Shown here one piece after another: positions 25,415 to 34,445 of a DNA stretch of 64,000 bases. The DNA comes from Curtobacterium sp. MCSS17_015 (GTDB taxonomy: Bacteria; Actinomycetota; Actinomycetes; Actinomycetales; Microbacteriaceae): contig NZ_CP126256.1 of NCBI RefSeq assembly GCF_003234265.2, positions 1,612,001 through 1,676,000 of the forward strand, read 5' to 3'. Positions within the stretch are counted from its first letter, which is position 1. Each line of letters starts with the position of its first letter. The notes beneath the pieces are model-generated. The model was not told where the DNA came from. It did no database searches and was given only the letters and a program-made list of their open reading frames with translations. A program made the translations under genes and the position numbers.

Positions 25415-26486
25415 GTGTCGCTCCGTCCGGTGCCGTGCGGTGCCCCGTGGCACGGTCGGGCGCCCCGGTGTGGTCGGCGACGAGCACGCGGAGCCGCTCG
25501 ACGACACGCTGGCGGAGGTCCTCCGGCTCGACGACACGGACCTCGGGGCCGAACGCCGCGAGCTCCTCGGCCAGGATCTGCGGGTCGACGTGGTGGATGA
25601 CCAGCTCGCCGTCGGTCGTCGACGTGGTGTCCCGCCGACGGGTGAGGCGGCGCTCGGCGTCCGACCCCGGGACGACGTGCACCGTCGCCGTACGCTCGGC
25701 CCACACCCGGTCGAGCCCGGCGAGCGCACGCTCCCCGGCGTCGGCCGGTGCGGGATGCTGCCCGACCTCGAACGGGGTCACCGGTCCGACGATGCGGGAC
25801 AGCAGGTAGTTCTTCTCCGACCGCGTGGCGAACTCGTGCGCGGCGAGCATCCACCGGCCGCCGTGCTGGACGAGCGCGAGCGGTGCGAGCTCACGGACCC
25901 GGGCCTCGTGGTGTCCGGGCGTGATGTAGGCGAAGCGGACGGCGGCACCGCGGTCGAGCGCGGACCGCAGGGGCTCGAAGGCGGCGTCCCGGGTGCGGAG
26001 ACGCGGTGCGTACGCGCCGATCGGCGAGGCACCGTCGGCGCCCTCGTGCTCGGCGCCGTCGTCCTCCGACCCGGCGGACCGGACCTTGAGCAGGCCGCGG
26101 CGGGAGTCCGCCGAGAGTGCGCCCTCACGCCACGCCATCGCGGCGAGCGAGAGCAGCGCGGACTCGTCCGGGGTGAACCGGACGTCGAGCGGCAGGTCGT
26201 ACTCGCCCTTCGGGATCCGGTAGCGCAGCGTCTGGTTGTTCCCCGCCGACCCCGGTGTCTCGATGGTCTCGAGCGGGATCCCGAGCTCGCGGACGTCGTC
26301 CTTGTCACGCTCGAACTGCCGCTCGAGCGACGCGTTGTCACCGCCCGGGGCGTACCGCTGCCGGTACCCCTGCACGTTCGCCAGGATCTCGGACTTCGTC
26401 AGCCCGGACTCCGTCGACAGCAGTGCGAGCACGAGGCTGAACAACCGTTCCTCGGCGGGCACACGGGGAGCACGGGTGGTGGGCAC
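25407..26486 (-). CDS. pafB: WYL-domain transcriptional regulator PafB
   Basis: This 359-residue partner of PafC has an N-terminal helix-turn-helix (STESGLTKSEILANVQGYRQ) and a WYL domain (about 170-240), followed by a WCX-type region. An Asp/Glu-rich insert (GSEDDGAEHEGADG) separates the domains. The GTG start has TAGGAT exactly 6 nt upstream and no ribosome site, so a leaderless promoter is likely, and pafB-pafC form one unit. The upstream neighbour is an FKBP lipoprotein rather than pafA. Confidence 0.92.
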   Translation of the reverse strand: MPTTRAPRVPAEERLFSLVLALLSTESGLTKSEILANVQGYRQRYAPGGDNASLERQFERDKDDVRELGIPLETIETPGSAGNNQTLRYRIPKGEYDLPLDVRFTPDESALLSLAAMAWREGALSADSRRGLLKVRSAGSEDDGAEHEGADGASPIGAYAPRLRTRDAAFEPLRSALDRGAAVRFAYITPGHHEARVRELAPLALVQHGGRWMLAAHEFATRSEKNYLLSRIVGPVTPFEVGQHPAPADAGERALAGLDRVWAERTATVHVVPGSDAERRLTRRRDTTSTTDGELVIHHVDPQILAEELAAFGPEVRVVEPEDLRQRVVERLRVLVADHTGAPDRATGHRTAPDGATRG

Positions 26487-26492
26487 GTGCCG

Positions 26493-26498
26493 ATCCTA
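26493..26498 (-). promoter_or_regulatory. -10 element of pafB
   Basis: TAGGAT on the minus strand lies 6 nt before the pafB GTG, between it and the FKBP stop. It would give a leaderless pafB-pafC mRNA. Confidence 0.55.
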
Positions 26499-26510
26499 CG
26501 CAGCCGGAGG

Positions 26511-27422
26511 TCAGCTCGGCATCGCGCCGAGCACGTCGATGACGTACGCGTACGCGGCGCCCTGCTGGTGGACGATCGCGAGCACCTGGTCGCCGACGTG
26601 CCGCCCGAGCAGCGCGTTCCGGATGCCGTCCACGACCTGACCCTCGGCCAACGGCAGCGGCTGCGCGCCGGAGCCGTCGGTCCAGCTCGAGCCCGCGACG
26701 GTGGAGTCGGTCGTGCTGCTCCCCCACGTGACGGCGGTGTACTTGACGATCGCGGTGTCCTCGGCCGTCAGCGTCGCGCCGTCGCCCTTGCGGAGCAGGT
26801 GCTGCTCGTCGTCCTCCGGGGCCGACCACGACGGGATGGTGATGCCGGGCGCGCCGTCGGGCGCGAGGACCACGGCCGGCATGCGGTCGCCGGCGAGCTG
26901 GGGGCTCCCCGTGGCGCGCGAGTCGAACGCGCGCTGCACGTCGACGACGAAGACGGCGGCGTCCTCGGCGCCGGACCCGCTCGGGGCGCCGCCCGAGAGC
27001 GCCGTCTTCGGGAGGACCACGGCGAGCCGGTCGCCGACCTGTGCGCACTCGAGCGCTTCGCCGAGCGCGCCGGCGTTCGTCGAGCCGGCCGTGATCGGCG
27101 TCGAGGCACCGGTGTACCCGCTGGTCTGCGCGACCTCGCCGGTGGCGCCGTCGACGAGCGTGTACTCGAGCACGACGGGGGTGCCGTCACCGATGGTGCG
27201 GCCGTCGCCCTGTCGGAGCACCGAGACCTGCGTGCCGGTGGCGGTGAGGCCCGCGGGCACGGTCACCTTCGGCTCCGACCCGAACGCGCCCGAGGCCGAG
27301 ACGGCCTCCGACGCCCGGCCGGAGGGTGCGCACGTGCTGGACGTTCCCGCACCGGGGGCGGCGCACGCCGTCAGCGAGGCGACGAGTCCGATGGTGACCA
27401 CGAGTGCGGGGATGGTGCGCAC
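26511..27422 (-). CDS. FKBP-type peptidyl-prolyl isomerase lipoprotein with two FKBP-like domains
   Basis: This 303-residue exported lipoprotein has a signal peptide ending in the lipobox LTAC, with Cys20 lipidated. Two FKBP-like domains follow, roughly 50-165 and 185-300, each with the DGTPVVLEYTLVD- or EDTAIVKYTAVT-type strand and a later GDQVLAIVHQQGAAY-type strand. It is expected to assist folding of exported proteins at the outer face of the membrane. The GTG has AGAGGAT upstream. The same window encodes Lnt and TatC. Confidence 0.88.
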   Translation of the reverse strand: MRTIPALVVTIGLVASLTACAAPGAGTSSTCAPSGRASEAVSASGAFGSEPKVTVPAGLTATGTQVSVLRQGDGRTIGDGTPVVLEYTLVDGATGEVAQTSGYTGASTPITAGSTNAGALGEALECAQVGDRLAVVLPKTALSGGAPSGSGAEDAAVFVVDVQRAFDSRATGSPQLAGDRMPAVVLAPDGAPGITIPSWSAPEDDEQHLLRKGDGATLTAEDTAIVKYTAVTWGSSTTDSTVAGSSWTDGSGAQPLPLAEGQVVDGIRNALLGRHVGDQVLAIVHQQGAAYAYVIDVLGAMPS

Positions 27423-27465
27423 GGATCCTCTTTCCGTTCGATGCAGGACGGGCACGGGGGCCAGC

Positions 27466-28614
27466 CTAGCGGGCGTCGTCGGCGGGTCCGGACGCTGCCG
27501 GAGCCTCGTCCACACCGGCTTCCGCCGCCGCGACCTTGCGCGCCTGGGCTGCTGCCTGCCGGGCCACCTTGCGGAGCTTCTTGTCGCTGGCACCGCGTTC
27601 GCCGACGGCACCCGGCGTCCAGGCCTCGACGTCCTCGTCGGAGAACTCCGCCTTGCCGGCACGCCGCTTCAGGTTCGGCAGGACGACCCCGTCGGCGAGC
27701 CGCCGTGCGGTGACGAGGAAGCCCGTGTGCGCCACCATCCGGTGGTCCGGGCGCACGGCGAGGCCCTCGACGTGCCAGGTCCGCACGAGGGTCTCGCTCG
27801 ACTGCGGGTCGGTGAACCGTCCGGTGTCGCGGAGCGCTTCGGCCGTTCGTGACAGCTGGGTGACCGTCGCGACGTAACAGACGATGAGCCCACCGGGCAC
27901 GAGGGCGTCGGCCGCCTCGTCCACGCACTCCCACGGGGCGAGCATGTCGAGCACGACGCGGTCGATGCTCTGCGGTTCGACCGCCTGCGGCAGTTCCTCC
28001 ACCAGGTCGCCGACGGTCACCGACCAGTTGTCCGGGACGGCGCCGAGGAACGTGCCCACGTTGCCCCGTGCGATCGCGGCGAACTCGTCTCGGCGCTCGA
28101 ACGACTGCAGGCTGCCGGTCGGGCCGATCGCGCGGAGCAGCCAGAGCGACAGGGCGCCGGAACCGACGCCGGCCTCGACCACGCGCGCGCCCGGGAAGAC
28201 GTCCGCGAAGGCGACGATCTGCGCCGCGTCCTTCGGGTAGACGATCGCCGCGCCGCGGGGCATCGACATCACGTAGTCGTTCAGCAGCGGTCGGAGCGCG
28301 AGGTACTCGTCGCCCGAGCTGGCCCGGATGACCGAGCCGTCCGGCTGCCCGATGACGTCGTCGTGCGCGAGCATGCCGCGGTGCGTGTGGTAGACCACCC
28401 CACGCTCGAGCGACAGCGTCGTGAGCTTGCCCTTCGGGCCGGTCAGCTGCACCCGGTCGCCGGCGCGGAACGGACCGCGCGGCGGGGTGTGCGGTGCGCC
28501 GCCGACCGTGTGCGGCAGCTCGGGAGCCGCGGCACCGGCCTGCTCGGGCACGACGGTGCTGGCCGCCTCGTGTGCGGCCGCGGTCTCGTCGGCTGCGGTC
28601 GTGTCGTCGTTCAT
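27466..28614 (-). CDS. trmI: tRNA (adenine(58)-N1)-methyltransferase TrmI
   Basis: This 382-residue enzyme methylates A58 in the T-loop of tRNA. The AdoMet-binding glycine motif VVEAGVGSGALSLWLLR is present, with the typical preceding PKDAAQI and the later DMLAPWE. About 45 Ala/Glu-rich residues at the N-terminus and a Lys/Ala tail exceed the core. The ATG overlaps the stop of the HAD gene (ATGA), so the two are coupled. Confidence 0.92.
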   Translation of the reverse strand: MNDDTTAADETAAAHEAASTVVPEQAGAAAPELPHTVGGAPHTPPRGPFRAGDRVQLTGPKGKLTTLSLERGVVYHTHRGMLAHDDVIGQPDGSVIRASSGDEYLALRPLLNDYVMSMPRGAAIVYPKDAAQIVAFADVFPGARVVEAGVGSGALSLWLLRAIGPTGSLQSFERRDEFAAIARGNVGTFLGAVPDNWSVTVGDLVEELPQAVEPQSIDRVVLDMLAPWECVDEAADALVPGGLIVCYVATVTQLSRTAEALRDTGRFTDPQSSETLVRTWHVEGLAVRPDHRMVAHTGFLVTARRLADGVVLPNLKRRAGKAEFSDEDVEAWTPGAVGERGASDKKLRKVARQAAAQARKVAAAEAGVDEAPAASGPADDAR

Positions 28615-29384
28615 CGCGCGTCCTCTTCGGTGACGGGGGCCGACGCCGGGACGGAGGCCGGGCTTCCCTGGCGTTCGGCGGCACGGGCCGTGAGGGCCGG
28701 ACCGGTCAGTTCGAGCAGGCGGTCGACGTCGACGCCGGCGAGGGTGGTGAGGTGGACGTCGCCCGCGCCCTCGGCGATCGGGACGATGTGCTCGACGGCG
28801 ACCGTGACGGCCCCGGAGGCCACCGCGGAAGCGACGCCGGTGGCGGAGTCCTCGATCGCGATGCACGCGGTCGGCTCGACGCCGAGCTGCGCGGCGGCGG
28901 ACAGGTAGGCGTCCGGGTGCGGCTTCGGGCGCTCGACGTCGTCACCGGCCACGACGACCTGGAAGCCGCCGGTACCGAAGGCCTCGGCCGTGACGAGCGC
29001 CATCGTGCGGCGCGACATCGTCACGAGCGCGGTCGGGACGCCGCGGGCGTGCAGTTCCTCGACGAGTTCGCGGGCACCGGGACGCCAGGGCAGGTCGTCG
29101 CCGTGCAGTCGCTCCACGACGAAGTCCGTCATCCACTGGACGATCTCCTCGACCTCCATGTCGACGCCCTTGCCGCGGAGGATCTCACCCGAGCGCTCGA
29201 GTCCGCTGCCGACCAGCGACAGGCCGTCCTGGTGCGTCCACTCGGCGCCGAAGCGGGAGGTGAGCACGACCTGCGACTCCTGCCAGATCGGCTCGGTGTC
29301 GATGATCGTGCCGTCCATGTCCCAGAGCACGGCTGCGGGCAGCGCGGGCGCGGGCTGAGCGGGGGCGGGGGGTTGCGCGGTCAC
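28611..29384 (-). CDS. HAD-superfamily hydrolase
   Basis: This 257-residue phosphatase/phosphoglucomutase-like enzyme has motif I WDMDGTIIDTEP (about 21-32), a Ser/Thr motif in ALVTMSRR, the lysine in ERPKPHPDAY and the acidic motif EDSATG, all in order. A cap domain sits between motifs I and II. The GTG has TAGACT 8 nt upstream and no ribosome site. Substrate unknown. Often next to trmI in actinobacteria. Confidence 0.85.
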   Translation of the reverse strand: MTAQPPAPAQPAPALPAAVLWDMDGTIIDTEPIWQESQVVLTSRFGAEWTHQDGLSLVGSGLERSGEILRGKGVDMEVEEIVQWMTDFVVERLHGDDLPWRPGARELVEELHARGVPTALVTMSRRTMALVTAEAFGTGGFQVVVAGDDVERPKPHPDAYLSAAAQLGVEPTACIAIEDSATGVASAVASGAVTVAVEHIVPIAEGAGDVHLTTLAGVDVDRLLELTGPALTARAAERQGSPASVPASAPVTEEDAR

Positions 29385-29550
29385 GGGCGACGAGTCTACC
29401 GGCGGCACCGGAGGCGGCAGGCCCGGAGCGGGCGGCCGGGGACGCCCGCCGGTGGACGGCGGGACTATCGTGGATGCCTGATCGTGCTCCGGCCGACGCG
29501 CGCGCGAGCGCGGGTGCGACGGCCCACTCCACAACCAGGAGGCCCCTGCC

Positions 29551-30483
29551 GTGCCACAGCACTCCCCCTTCAACGACGGACGACTGCTCGTCGTCGCGTT
29601 CGAGGGCTGGAACGACGCCGGTGAGGCCGCGAGCGGACTCGCTCGTCGCATCGTCGACGCGCTCGAGCTCGACGAACTCCGCGAGATCGACGGGGAGCGG
29701 TACGTCGACTACCAGTTCAACCGTCCCGAGGTCGGCTTCGACGACGAGGGCGAACGCGGCGTGCAGTGGCCGCGGATCGTCCTGCACGGCCCGAGCGCCC
29801 AGGGGCGCCCGGTGATCGGGGCGACCGGGGCGCCGAGCGAGCGCGACGTGTTCGTCCTCGTCGGACCCGAGCCGTCCCGCACCTGGCGCGGCTTCTGCGC
29901 CGAGGTCATCGACCTCGCCGACGTCTACTCGATCGACGCGGTGGTCTTCGTCGGCGCGATGCTCGCCGACGTCCCGCACACCCGCCCCATCTCGGTCTTC
30001 GTCTCGAGCGAGAACGCCGGCGTCCGGGCGGCCTTCGACGTCGACAAGTCGACGTACGAGGGCCCGACCGGGATCCTCGGGGTCCTCGCGGACGCGATGG
30101 ACAAGGCCGGACTCACGACGCTCTCCCTGTGGGCATCGGTGCCGCACTACGTGCACAACGCCCCGTCACCCAAGGCCACCCTGTCGCTCCTCGACAAGAT
30201 GGAGGAGCTGACGGACGTGACGGTGCCGCGCGGCACGCTCCTCGACGACGCAGCGCAGTGGGAGGAGGGCATCGACGCCCTGGCGGCCGATGACGACGAC
30301 ATGGCCTCGTACATCGGGCAGCTCGAACAGGCCCGCGACACCGTCGACTCCCCCGAGGCGTCCGGCGACGCCATCGCGCAGGAGTTCGAGCAGTACCTGC
30401 GGCGCCGGGAGCACAAGGACGGCAAGGACGGCGGTGGCGCCGCCGGCGAGGGCCCGTGGCGGCCGCCGCAGCCGCCGCAGTAG
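29551..30483 (+). CDS. PAC2-family protein
   Basis: This 310-residue protein belongs to the PAC2 family, named after a proteasome-assembly chaperone but of unknown function in bacteria. The family core FEGWNDAGEAASG is near 17-29, and TRPISVFVSSENA and ASVPHYVHNAPSPKA follow. The acidic C-terminal tail is likely disordered. The GTG has AGGAGG upstream, so it is not leaderless. TATCGT at about 29465 is a possible -10. Convergent with mshC around a perfect palindrome. Confidence 0.87.
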   Translation: MPQHSPFNDGRLLVVAFEGWNDAGEAASGLARRIVDALELDELREIDGERYVDYQFNRPEVGFDDEGERGVQWPRIVLHGPSAQGRPVIGATGAPSERDVFVLVGPEPSRTWRGFCAEVIDLADVYSIDAVVFVGAMLADVPHTRPISVFVSSENAGVRAAFDVDKSTYEGPTGILGVLADAMDKAGLTTLSLWASVPHYVHNAPSPKATLSLLDKMEELTDVTVPRGTLLDDAAQWEEGIDALAADDDDMASYIGQLEQARDTVDSPEASGDAIAQEFEQYLRRREHKDGKDGGGAAGEGPWRPPQPPQ

Positions 30484-30494
30484 CGGCAGGCGTC

Positions 30495-30544
30495 CGACGG
30501 ACGGGAGGCCCGGTACCAGCTGGTACCGGGCCTCCCGTCCGTCG
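30495..30544. terminator. 50-bp perfect palindrome between PAC2 gene and mshC
   Basis: Left arm core GACGGGAGGCCCGGTACCAG (30500-30519) and its exact complement (30520-30539) have no loop, and pairing continues five bases on each side. The 40-bp core is identical to that at 36287-36326. It lies between converging stop codons and probably acts as a bidirectional terminator. Confidence 0.75.
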
Positions 30545-30570
30545 TGGGGCAGCGGGCGCTGCCCGGGACG

Positions 30571-31812
30571 TCAGCCGATGCGGATGCCGAGGAGGGCGTC
30601 GACCAGGTCGACGAGGCCCGGCGTCGCCGCCGTCCCGCCGGCGATCGCGGTGTCGACGACGGCGACCGCGCCCGGCGTGTCCAGGTCGTCCGCCACCCGT
30701 GCGCGGAGGCGGGCCGCGACGTCGTCGGCGTCCGGCTCGTGACCGGCACCGGAGCGGACCCACTCGTCCCAGGTCGACAGGCGGCGTTCGGCGTCCTCGA
30801 GTTCGCTGTCGAACCACTCCCAGTCGTCGGAGTACCGGTGGGACAGCAGCGCGAGTCGGATCGCCCGCGGGTCGGCACCACCGTCGAGGAGCCCGCGGAC
30901 CGTCACCAGGTTGCCGAGCGACTTGGAGATCTTCGCCCCCTGGTAGGCGACCATCCCGGTGTGCACGAACGCGTTCGCGAGCGGCTGGTGGGCGAGGGCC
31001 GCGGCGTGCCCGGCGCTCATCTCGTGGTGCGGGAAGACGAGGTCGCTGCCGCCACCCTGCACGCTGATCGGCAGCCCGAGCCGGTCGCCGGCGATGACGC
31101 TGCACTCGATGTGCCAACCGGGGCGACCGGGGCCGATCTCGGTGTCCCAGCTCGGCTCGCCCGCACGTTCGGCGCGCCAGAGGAGCGGGTCGAGCGGGTC
31201 GCGCTTGCCGGGTCGGTCCGGGTCGCCGCCGCGTTCGGCCGAGAGGGCGAGCATGGTCTCGCGGTCGAGGCGGCTCTCGTCGCCGAGCGCCCACGCCTCG
31301 GTGGGGCGGTTGACGTCGAAGTACAGGTCCTCGCCGTCGGAGTCCGGCGTCGGCACGGTGTAGGCGTACCCGGTCTCTTCGAGGAAGGCGACGGCCTCGG
31401 CGACGCGGTCCACCTCGTCCGTGACCGCCACGTAGTCGTCCGGCGGCAGGACGCGGAGGGCTTCCATGTCGCGGCGGAAGAGGTCGATCTGCGACGCCGC
31501 GAGTTCCTGCCAGTCCACGCCGTCACGAGCGGCGCGCTCCAGGAGCGGGTCGTCGACGTCCGTCGTGTTCTGCGCGTACCGCACGGTCAGGCCGGCGTCA
31601 CGCCAGACGCGGCCGAGCGTGTCGAAGGCGAGGTACGTCGCCGCGTGGCCGAGGTGGGTGGCGTCGTACGGGGTGATGCCGCAGACGTAGAGCGCGGCGT
31701 CGTCGGTGCCGCGGGTCGGGTCGACGGGCTTGCCGGTCGCGGTGTCGTGGACGACCGGGCGCGGGCCGGACCCGGCCACCTCCGGGACGATCGGGGCTTC
31801 CCAGGCCCTCAC
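30571..31812 (-). CDS. mshC: cysteine ligase MshC of mycothiol biosynthesis
   Basis: This enzyme adds cysteine to glucosaminyl-inositol using ATP, a committed step to mycothiol, the actinobacterial thiol. It is a cysteinyl-tRNA-synthetase relative of 413 residues, shorter than CysS, with a Zn-site CGITPYD, a HIGH-type [12 protein letters not shown], and a KISKSLGN signature loop. The GTG overlaps the uppP stop (GTGA). mshC beside uppP is a common actinobacterial arrangement. Confidence 0.94.
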   Translation of the reverse strand: MRAWEAPIVPEVAGSGPRPVVHDTATGKPVDPTRGTDDAALYVCGITPYDATHLGHAATYLAFDTLGRVWRDAGLTVRYAQNTTDVDDPLLERAARDGVDWQELAASQIDLFRRDMEALRVLPPDDYVAVTDEVDRVAEAVAFLEETGYAYTVPTPDSDGEDLYFDVNRPTEAWALGDESRLDRETMLALSAERGGDPDRPGKRDPLDPLLWRAERAGEPSWDTEIGPGRPGWHIECSVIAGDRLGLPISVQGGGSDLVFPHHEMSAGHAAALAHQPLANAFVHTGMVAYQGAKISKSLGNLVTVRGLLDGGADPRAIRLALLSHRYSDDWEWFDSELEDAERRLSTWDEWVRSGAGHEPDADDVAARLRARVADDLDTPGAVAVVDTAIAGGTAATPGLVDLVDALLGIRIG

Positions 31813-32636
31813 GGCTCGATCACCCCGAGGGAGAGCAGCACGATGAGGACGACGCCGAGGAGGATGCGGTAGACGACGAACGGCATGAAGCTCCGCTTGC
31901 TGATGTAGTTCATGAACGCGGCGATGACGACGAAGCCGACCACGAAGGCCACGACGGTCGCGATGAGCGTGTCCGCGAGGCCGAACGGCGCTCCGGTGTC
32001 ACCGAGGCTCGTCGCGGCCTCGTACAGGCCGGACAGGAACACCGCGGGGATGGCGAGGAGGAACGCGAACCGCGCCGCCGCCGGACGGGTGTAGCCGAGC
32101 GCGAGCCCCATCGAGACCGTCGCCCCGGAGCGCGAGACGCCCGGCACGAGCGCGAGCACCTGCGCGAGACCGATGAGGATGCCGCCCTTGAAGGTCATGT
32201 GCTCGATCCGCCGGACCTTCCGTCCGACACGGTCGAGCACACCGAGGACGACGCCGAACACGATGAGCACGACCGCCACGATCCAGAGCGACCGGAACGT
32301 GGTCTCGATGCTGTCCTGGAGCAGCAGTCCGACGACGCCGATCGGGATCGTGCCGAGGATGACGAGCCACCCGAGTCGCACGTCCGGGTCATTCCGCGGG
32401 ACCTTGCCGCCGAGCGCCCCGAACCACCGCCCGATGATCCGGGTGATGTCCTTCCAGAAGTAGATGAGCACGGCCGTCTCGGTGCCGAGCTGGGTCACCG
32501 CGGTGAACGCCGCTCCCGGGTCCTTCGCGTCCGGCAGGAACAGCCCGACGATGCGCAGGTGGGCGCTGGAGGAGACCGGCAGGAACTCGGTCAGACCCTG
32601 GACGAAGCCGAGGAAGATCGCCTCGAAGATGTGCAC
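31809..32636 (-). CDS. uppP: undecaprenyl-diphosphate phosphatase
   Basis: This 275-residue membrane enzyme recycles the lipid carrier for cell-wall synthesis. The two conserved motifs are present: [18 protein letters not shown] near the N-terminus and [14 protein letters not shown] in the middle. Seven to eight helices are predicted. The GTG at 32636 is used because it gives the normal N-terminus; an ATG 18 codons upstream would add a basic stretch not found in the family. AAAGG lies about 8 nt before the GTG. Coupled to mshC. Confidence 0.94.
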   Translation of the reverse strand: MHIFEAIFLGFVQGLTEFLPVSSSAHLRIVGLFLPDAKDPGAAFTAVTQLGTETAVLIYFWKDITRIIGRWFGALGGKVPRNDPDVRLGWLVILGTIPIGVVGLLLQDSIETTFRSLWIVAVVLIVFGVVLGVLDRVGRKVRRIEHMTFKGGILIGLAQVLALVPGVSRSGATVSMGLALGYTRPAAARFAFLLAIPAVFLSGLYEAATSLGDTGAPFGLADTLIATVVAFVVGFVVIAAFMNYISKRSFMPFVVYRILLGVVLIVLLSLGVIEP

Positions 32637-32698
32637 GTGTGCGGCCTTTCGCCGGTGCTGGACTCGGTTGCCGTCACCGACGACGACCATGCACGGTA

Positions 32699-33997
32699 TC
32701 AGTAGGTCGCGAAGAGGTCTCCGAGGACGCGGCGGCCGAACGCCAACGACTCGAGCGGGACCCGCTCGTCGACGCCGTGGAACATCGCGGGGAAGTCCAC
32801 GCCGGCGGGCAGCTGCAGCGGCACGAAGCCGTACCCGGCGATGCCGAGCCGCGACAGCGCCTTGTTGTCGGTGCCGCCGGAGAGCAGGTACGGCAGCACC
32901 GGGGCGCCGGGGTCGTGCCGCCCGAGGACGTCCCGCACGGCGTCGACCAGGGGGCCGCCGAAGTCCTGCTCGAGACCGACGTCCCGGTGCGTCATCGACA
33001 CCTCGACGTCGGCACCCGCGAGCTCGCGCACCCGCTCGAGGACCGACTCCTCGTCACCGGGCAGGCACCGGATGTCGACGAGTGCCGTGGCCTCGTCCGG
33101 GATGACGTTGTGCTTGTACCCGGCGCTGAGCACCGTCGGGTTCGTGGTGGTGTGCAGGGCCGCGTGGATGAAGCGCGCGGCCGAGCCGGTGGCGAGGGCG
33201 ACCTCGTCGGGTCCGGTCGCGACGGGGTCGACGCCGAGGAACCGGGCGACCTCGTCGACCATCGCGTCGGTGGTGTCCGACAGCCGGACCGGCCACTCCT
33301 CGCTGCCGATCCGGGCCACCGCGGCGGCGAGCTTCGTCACGGCGTTGTCGCGGATCACGTGCGAGCCGTGCGCCGCGGTGCCCCTGGCCACGAGCTTGAC
33401 CCACATGAGGGCCTTCTCACCGGTCTGCAGCAGGTAGGCCCGCCGGTCCCCGAGCGTGATCGAGTAGCCGCCGACCTCGCTGATCGCGGCCGTCGCCCCC
33501 GCGAAGACCTCGGGGCGGGTGTCGACCACGTGGTGCGCGCCGAGGACTCCCCCGGCCTCCTCGTCGGCGAAGTAGGCGATGACCAGATCGCGCTCCGGCG
33601 CCCCCTGCCGCTCGATGACGTCGGCCAGTGCCGTCAGCATCATCGCGTCCATGTTCTTCATGTCGACGGCACCCCGCCCCCAGAGCGATCCGTCGCGGAC
33701 CTCGCCACCGAACGGGTCGACGGACCAGTTCGCCGGGTCCGCCGGCACGACGTCGAGGTGGCCGTGCACGACCAGCCCGGGCTTGCTGCGGTCCCGGCCC
33801 GGGACGCGGGCGACGACGCTGACCCGGTCGGGTTCGGACTCGAACAACTCCGGCGTCAGGCCGAGGTCCTGCAGCGCTGCCTCGACGTAGTGGGCCGCCT
33901 CGGTCTCGCCGCGGGACCTCCCCTCACCCCAGTTCGTGGTGTCGATCCGGATGAGGTCCCGCGCGATCGCCGCGGTGCGTTCCAGCTCGGCCGTCAT
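32699..33997 (-). CDS. M20-family metallopeptidase
   Basis: This 432-residue zinc amidohydrolase has metal-site motifs HGHLDVVPA (about 78-86), GRGAVDMKN (about 108-116) and DEEAGG (about 145-150), with the ligands and the catalytic Glu. A dimerisation lid domain lies between. Probable role: peptide or acyl-amino-acid hydrolysis in the cytoplasm; the substrate is not readable. The ATG is 7 nt after TAGCGT (TAGCGTTGGCACCATG), so a leaderless mRNA is likely. Confidence 0.9.
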   Translation of the reverse strand: MTAELERTAAIARDLIRIDTTNWGEGRSRGETEAAHYVEAALQDLGLTPELFESEPDRVSVVARVPGRDRSKPGLVVHGHLDVVPADPANWSVDPFGGEVRDGSLWGRGAVDMKNMDAMMLTALADVIERQGAPERDLVIAYFADEEAGGVLGAHHVVDTRPEVFAGATAAISEVGGYSITLGDRRAYLLQTGEKALMWVKLVARGTAAHGSHVIRDNAVTKLAAAVARIGSEEWPVRLSDTTDAMVDEVARFLGVDPVATGPDEVALATGSAARFIHAALHTTTNPTVLSAGYKHNVIPDEATALVDIRCLPGDEESVLERVRELAGADVEVSMTHRDVGLEQDFGGPLVDAVRDVLGRHDPGAPVLPYLLSGGTDNKALSRLGIAGYGFVPLQLPAGVDFPAMFHGVDERVPLESLAFGRRVLGDLFATY

Positions 33998-34004
33998 GGT
34001 GCCA

Positions 34005-34010
34005 ACGCTA
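34005..34010 (-). promoter_or_regulatory. -10 element of the M20 peptidase gene
   Basis: TAGCGT on the minus strand, 7 nt before the ATG. The same hexamer and near-identical spacer precede the Nudix gene and the 53-residue gene. Confidence 0.5.
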
Positions 34011-34057
34011 CCGGCGACCCTGGCCGTGCTGCGCCGCGCCCGGGATGCACGCCCGTG

Positions 34058-34087
34058 TTCAATGTGCGTTCACAGCCGTGCTAGTGT
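34058..34087 (+). promoter_or_regulatory. promoter of tRNA-Leu
   Basis: TTCAAT (34058-34063), 18-nt spacer, TAGTGT (34082-34087), the right strand and distance for the tRNA at 34152. The leader contains a small hairpin (CCGG GGAAAC CCGG). Only a moderate match to the consensus. Confidence 0.45.
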
Positions 34088-34151
34088 CTTCTCTCGGCAG
34101 GAACGCCGGGGAAACCCGGTCGGAGCGCCCGGTGCGAGAGCACCACACCCT

Positions 34152-34237
34152 GTCCGGGTGGCGGAATTGGTAGACGCGCTAGCTTGAGGTGCTAGTGCCC
34201 GTATTAGGGCGTGGGGGTTCAAGTCCCCCCTCGGACA
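34152..34237 (+). tRNA. tRNA-Leu(GAG)
   Basis: An 86-nt cloverleaf with a long variable arm. The acceptor arm pairs GTCCGGG with CTCGGAC (one G-U). The anticodon stem CTAGC/GCTAG encloses TTGAGGT, giving anticodon GAG for CUC/CUU leucine codons. The T-arm reads GGGGG-TTCAAGT-CCCCC. The 3' CCA is not encoded. A strong Rho-independent terminator follows. Confidence 0.95.
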
Positions 34238-34292
34238 CGCAGTACCTGCTCTCCGGAGCACGTGCTCGGACACTTGTGTTGAGACAAGCGGC

Positions 34293-34326
34293 GAACGGCC
34301 CTCCTTCGGGAGGGCCGTTCGTTTTT
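34293..34326 (+). terminator. Rho-independent terminator after tRNA-Leu
   Basis: Stem GAACGGCCCTCC/GGAGGGCCGTTC around TTCG, then CG and a run of five T. The only classical hairpin-plus-T-tract terminator in the window. Confidence 0.85.
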
Positions 34327-34365
34327 GCGTGCCCAGCGCCCGCGCCAGCGCCGGCGGATGCGCAT

Positions 34366-34427
34366 CGCGCCCTGCTGCGTGCACCGCGCCCCGTCCGAAC
34401 GGGGCGCACCGCACGCAGCAGGGCGCG
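34366..34427. terminator. extended cruciform at the 3' end of the minus-strand gene at 34446
   Basis: Outer arms CGCGCCCTGCTGCGTGC and its complement enclose a second hairpin, GCGCCCCGT/ACGGGGCGC, separated by ACC on both sides, so the whole element is symmetric. It probably terminates the membrane protein gene and insulates the tRNA terminator. Confidence 0.65.
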
Positions 34428-34445
34428 GTACAGCGCGGCGGCGCG

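Noticed and set aside
28614..28866. N-terminal extension of TrmI
   Set aside because: It would read through the HAD gene in another frame; the ATGA junction gives a better start.
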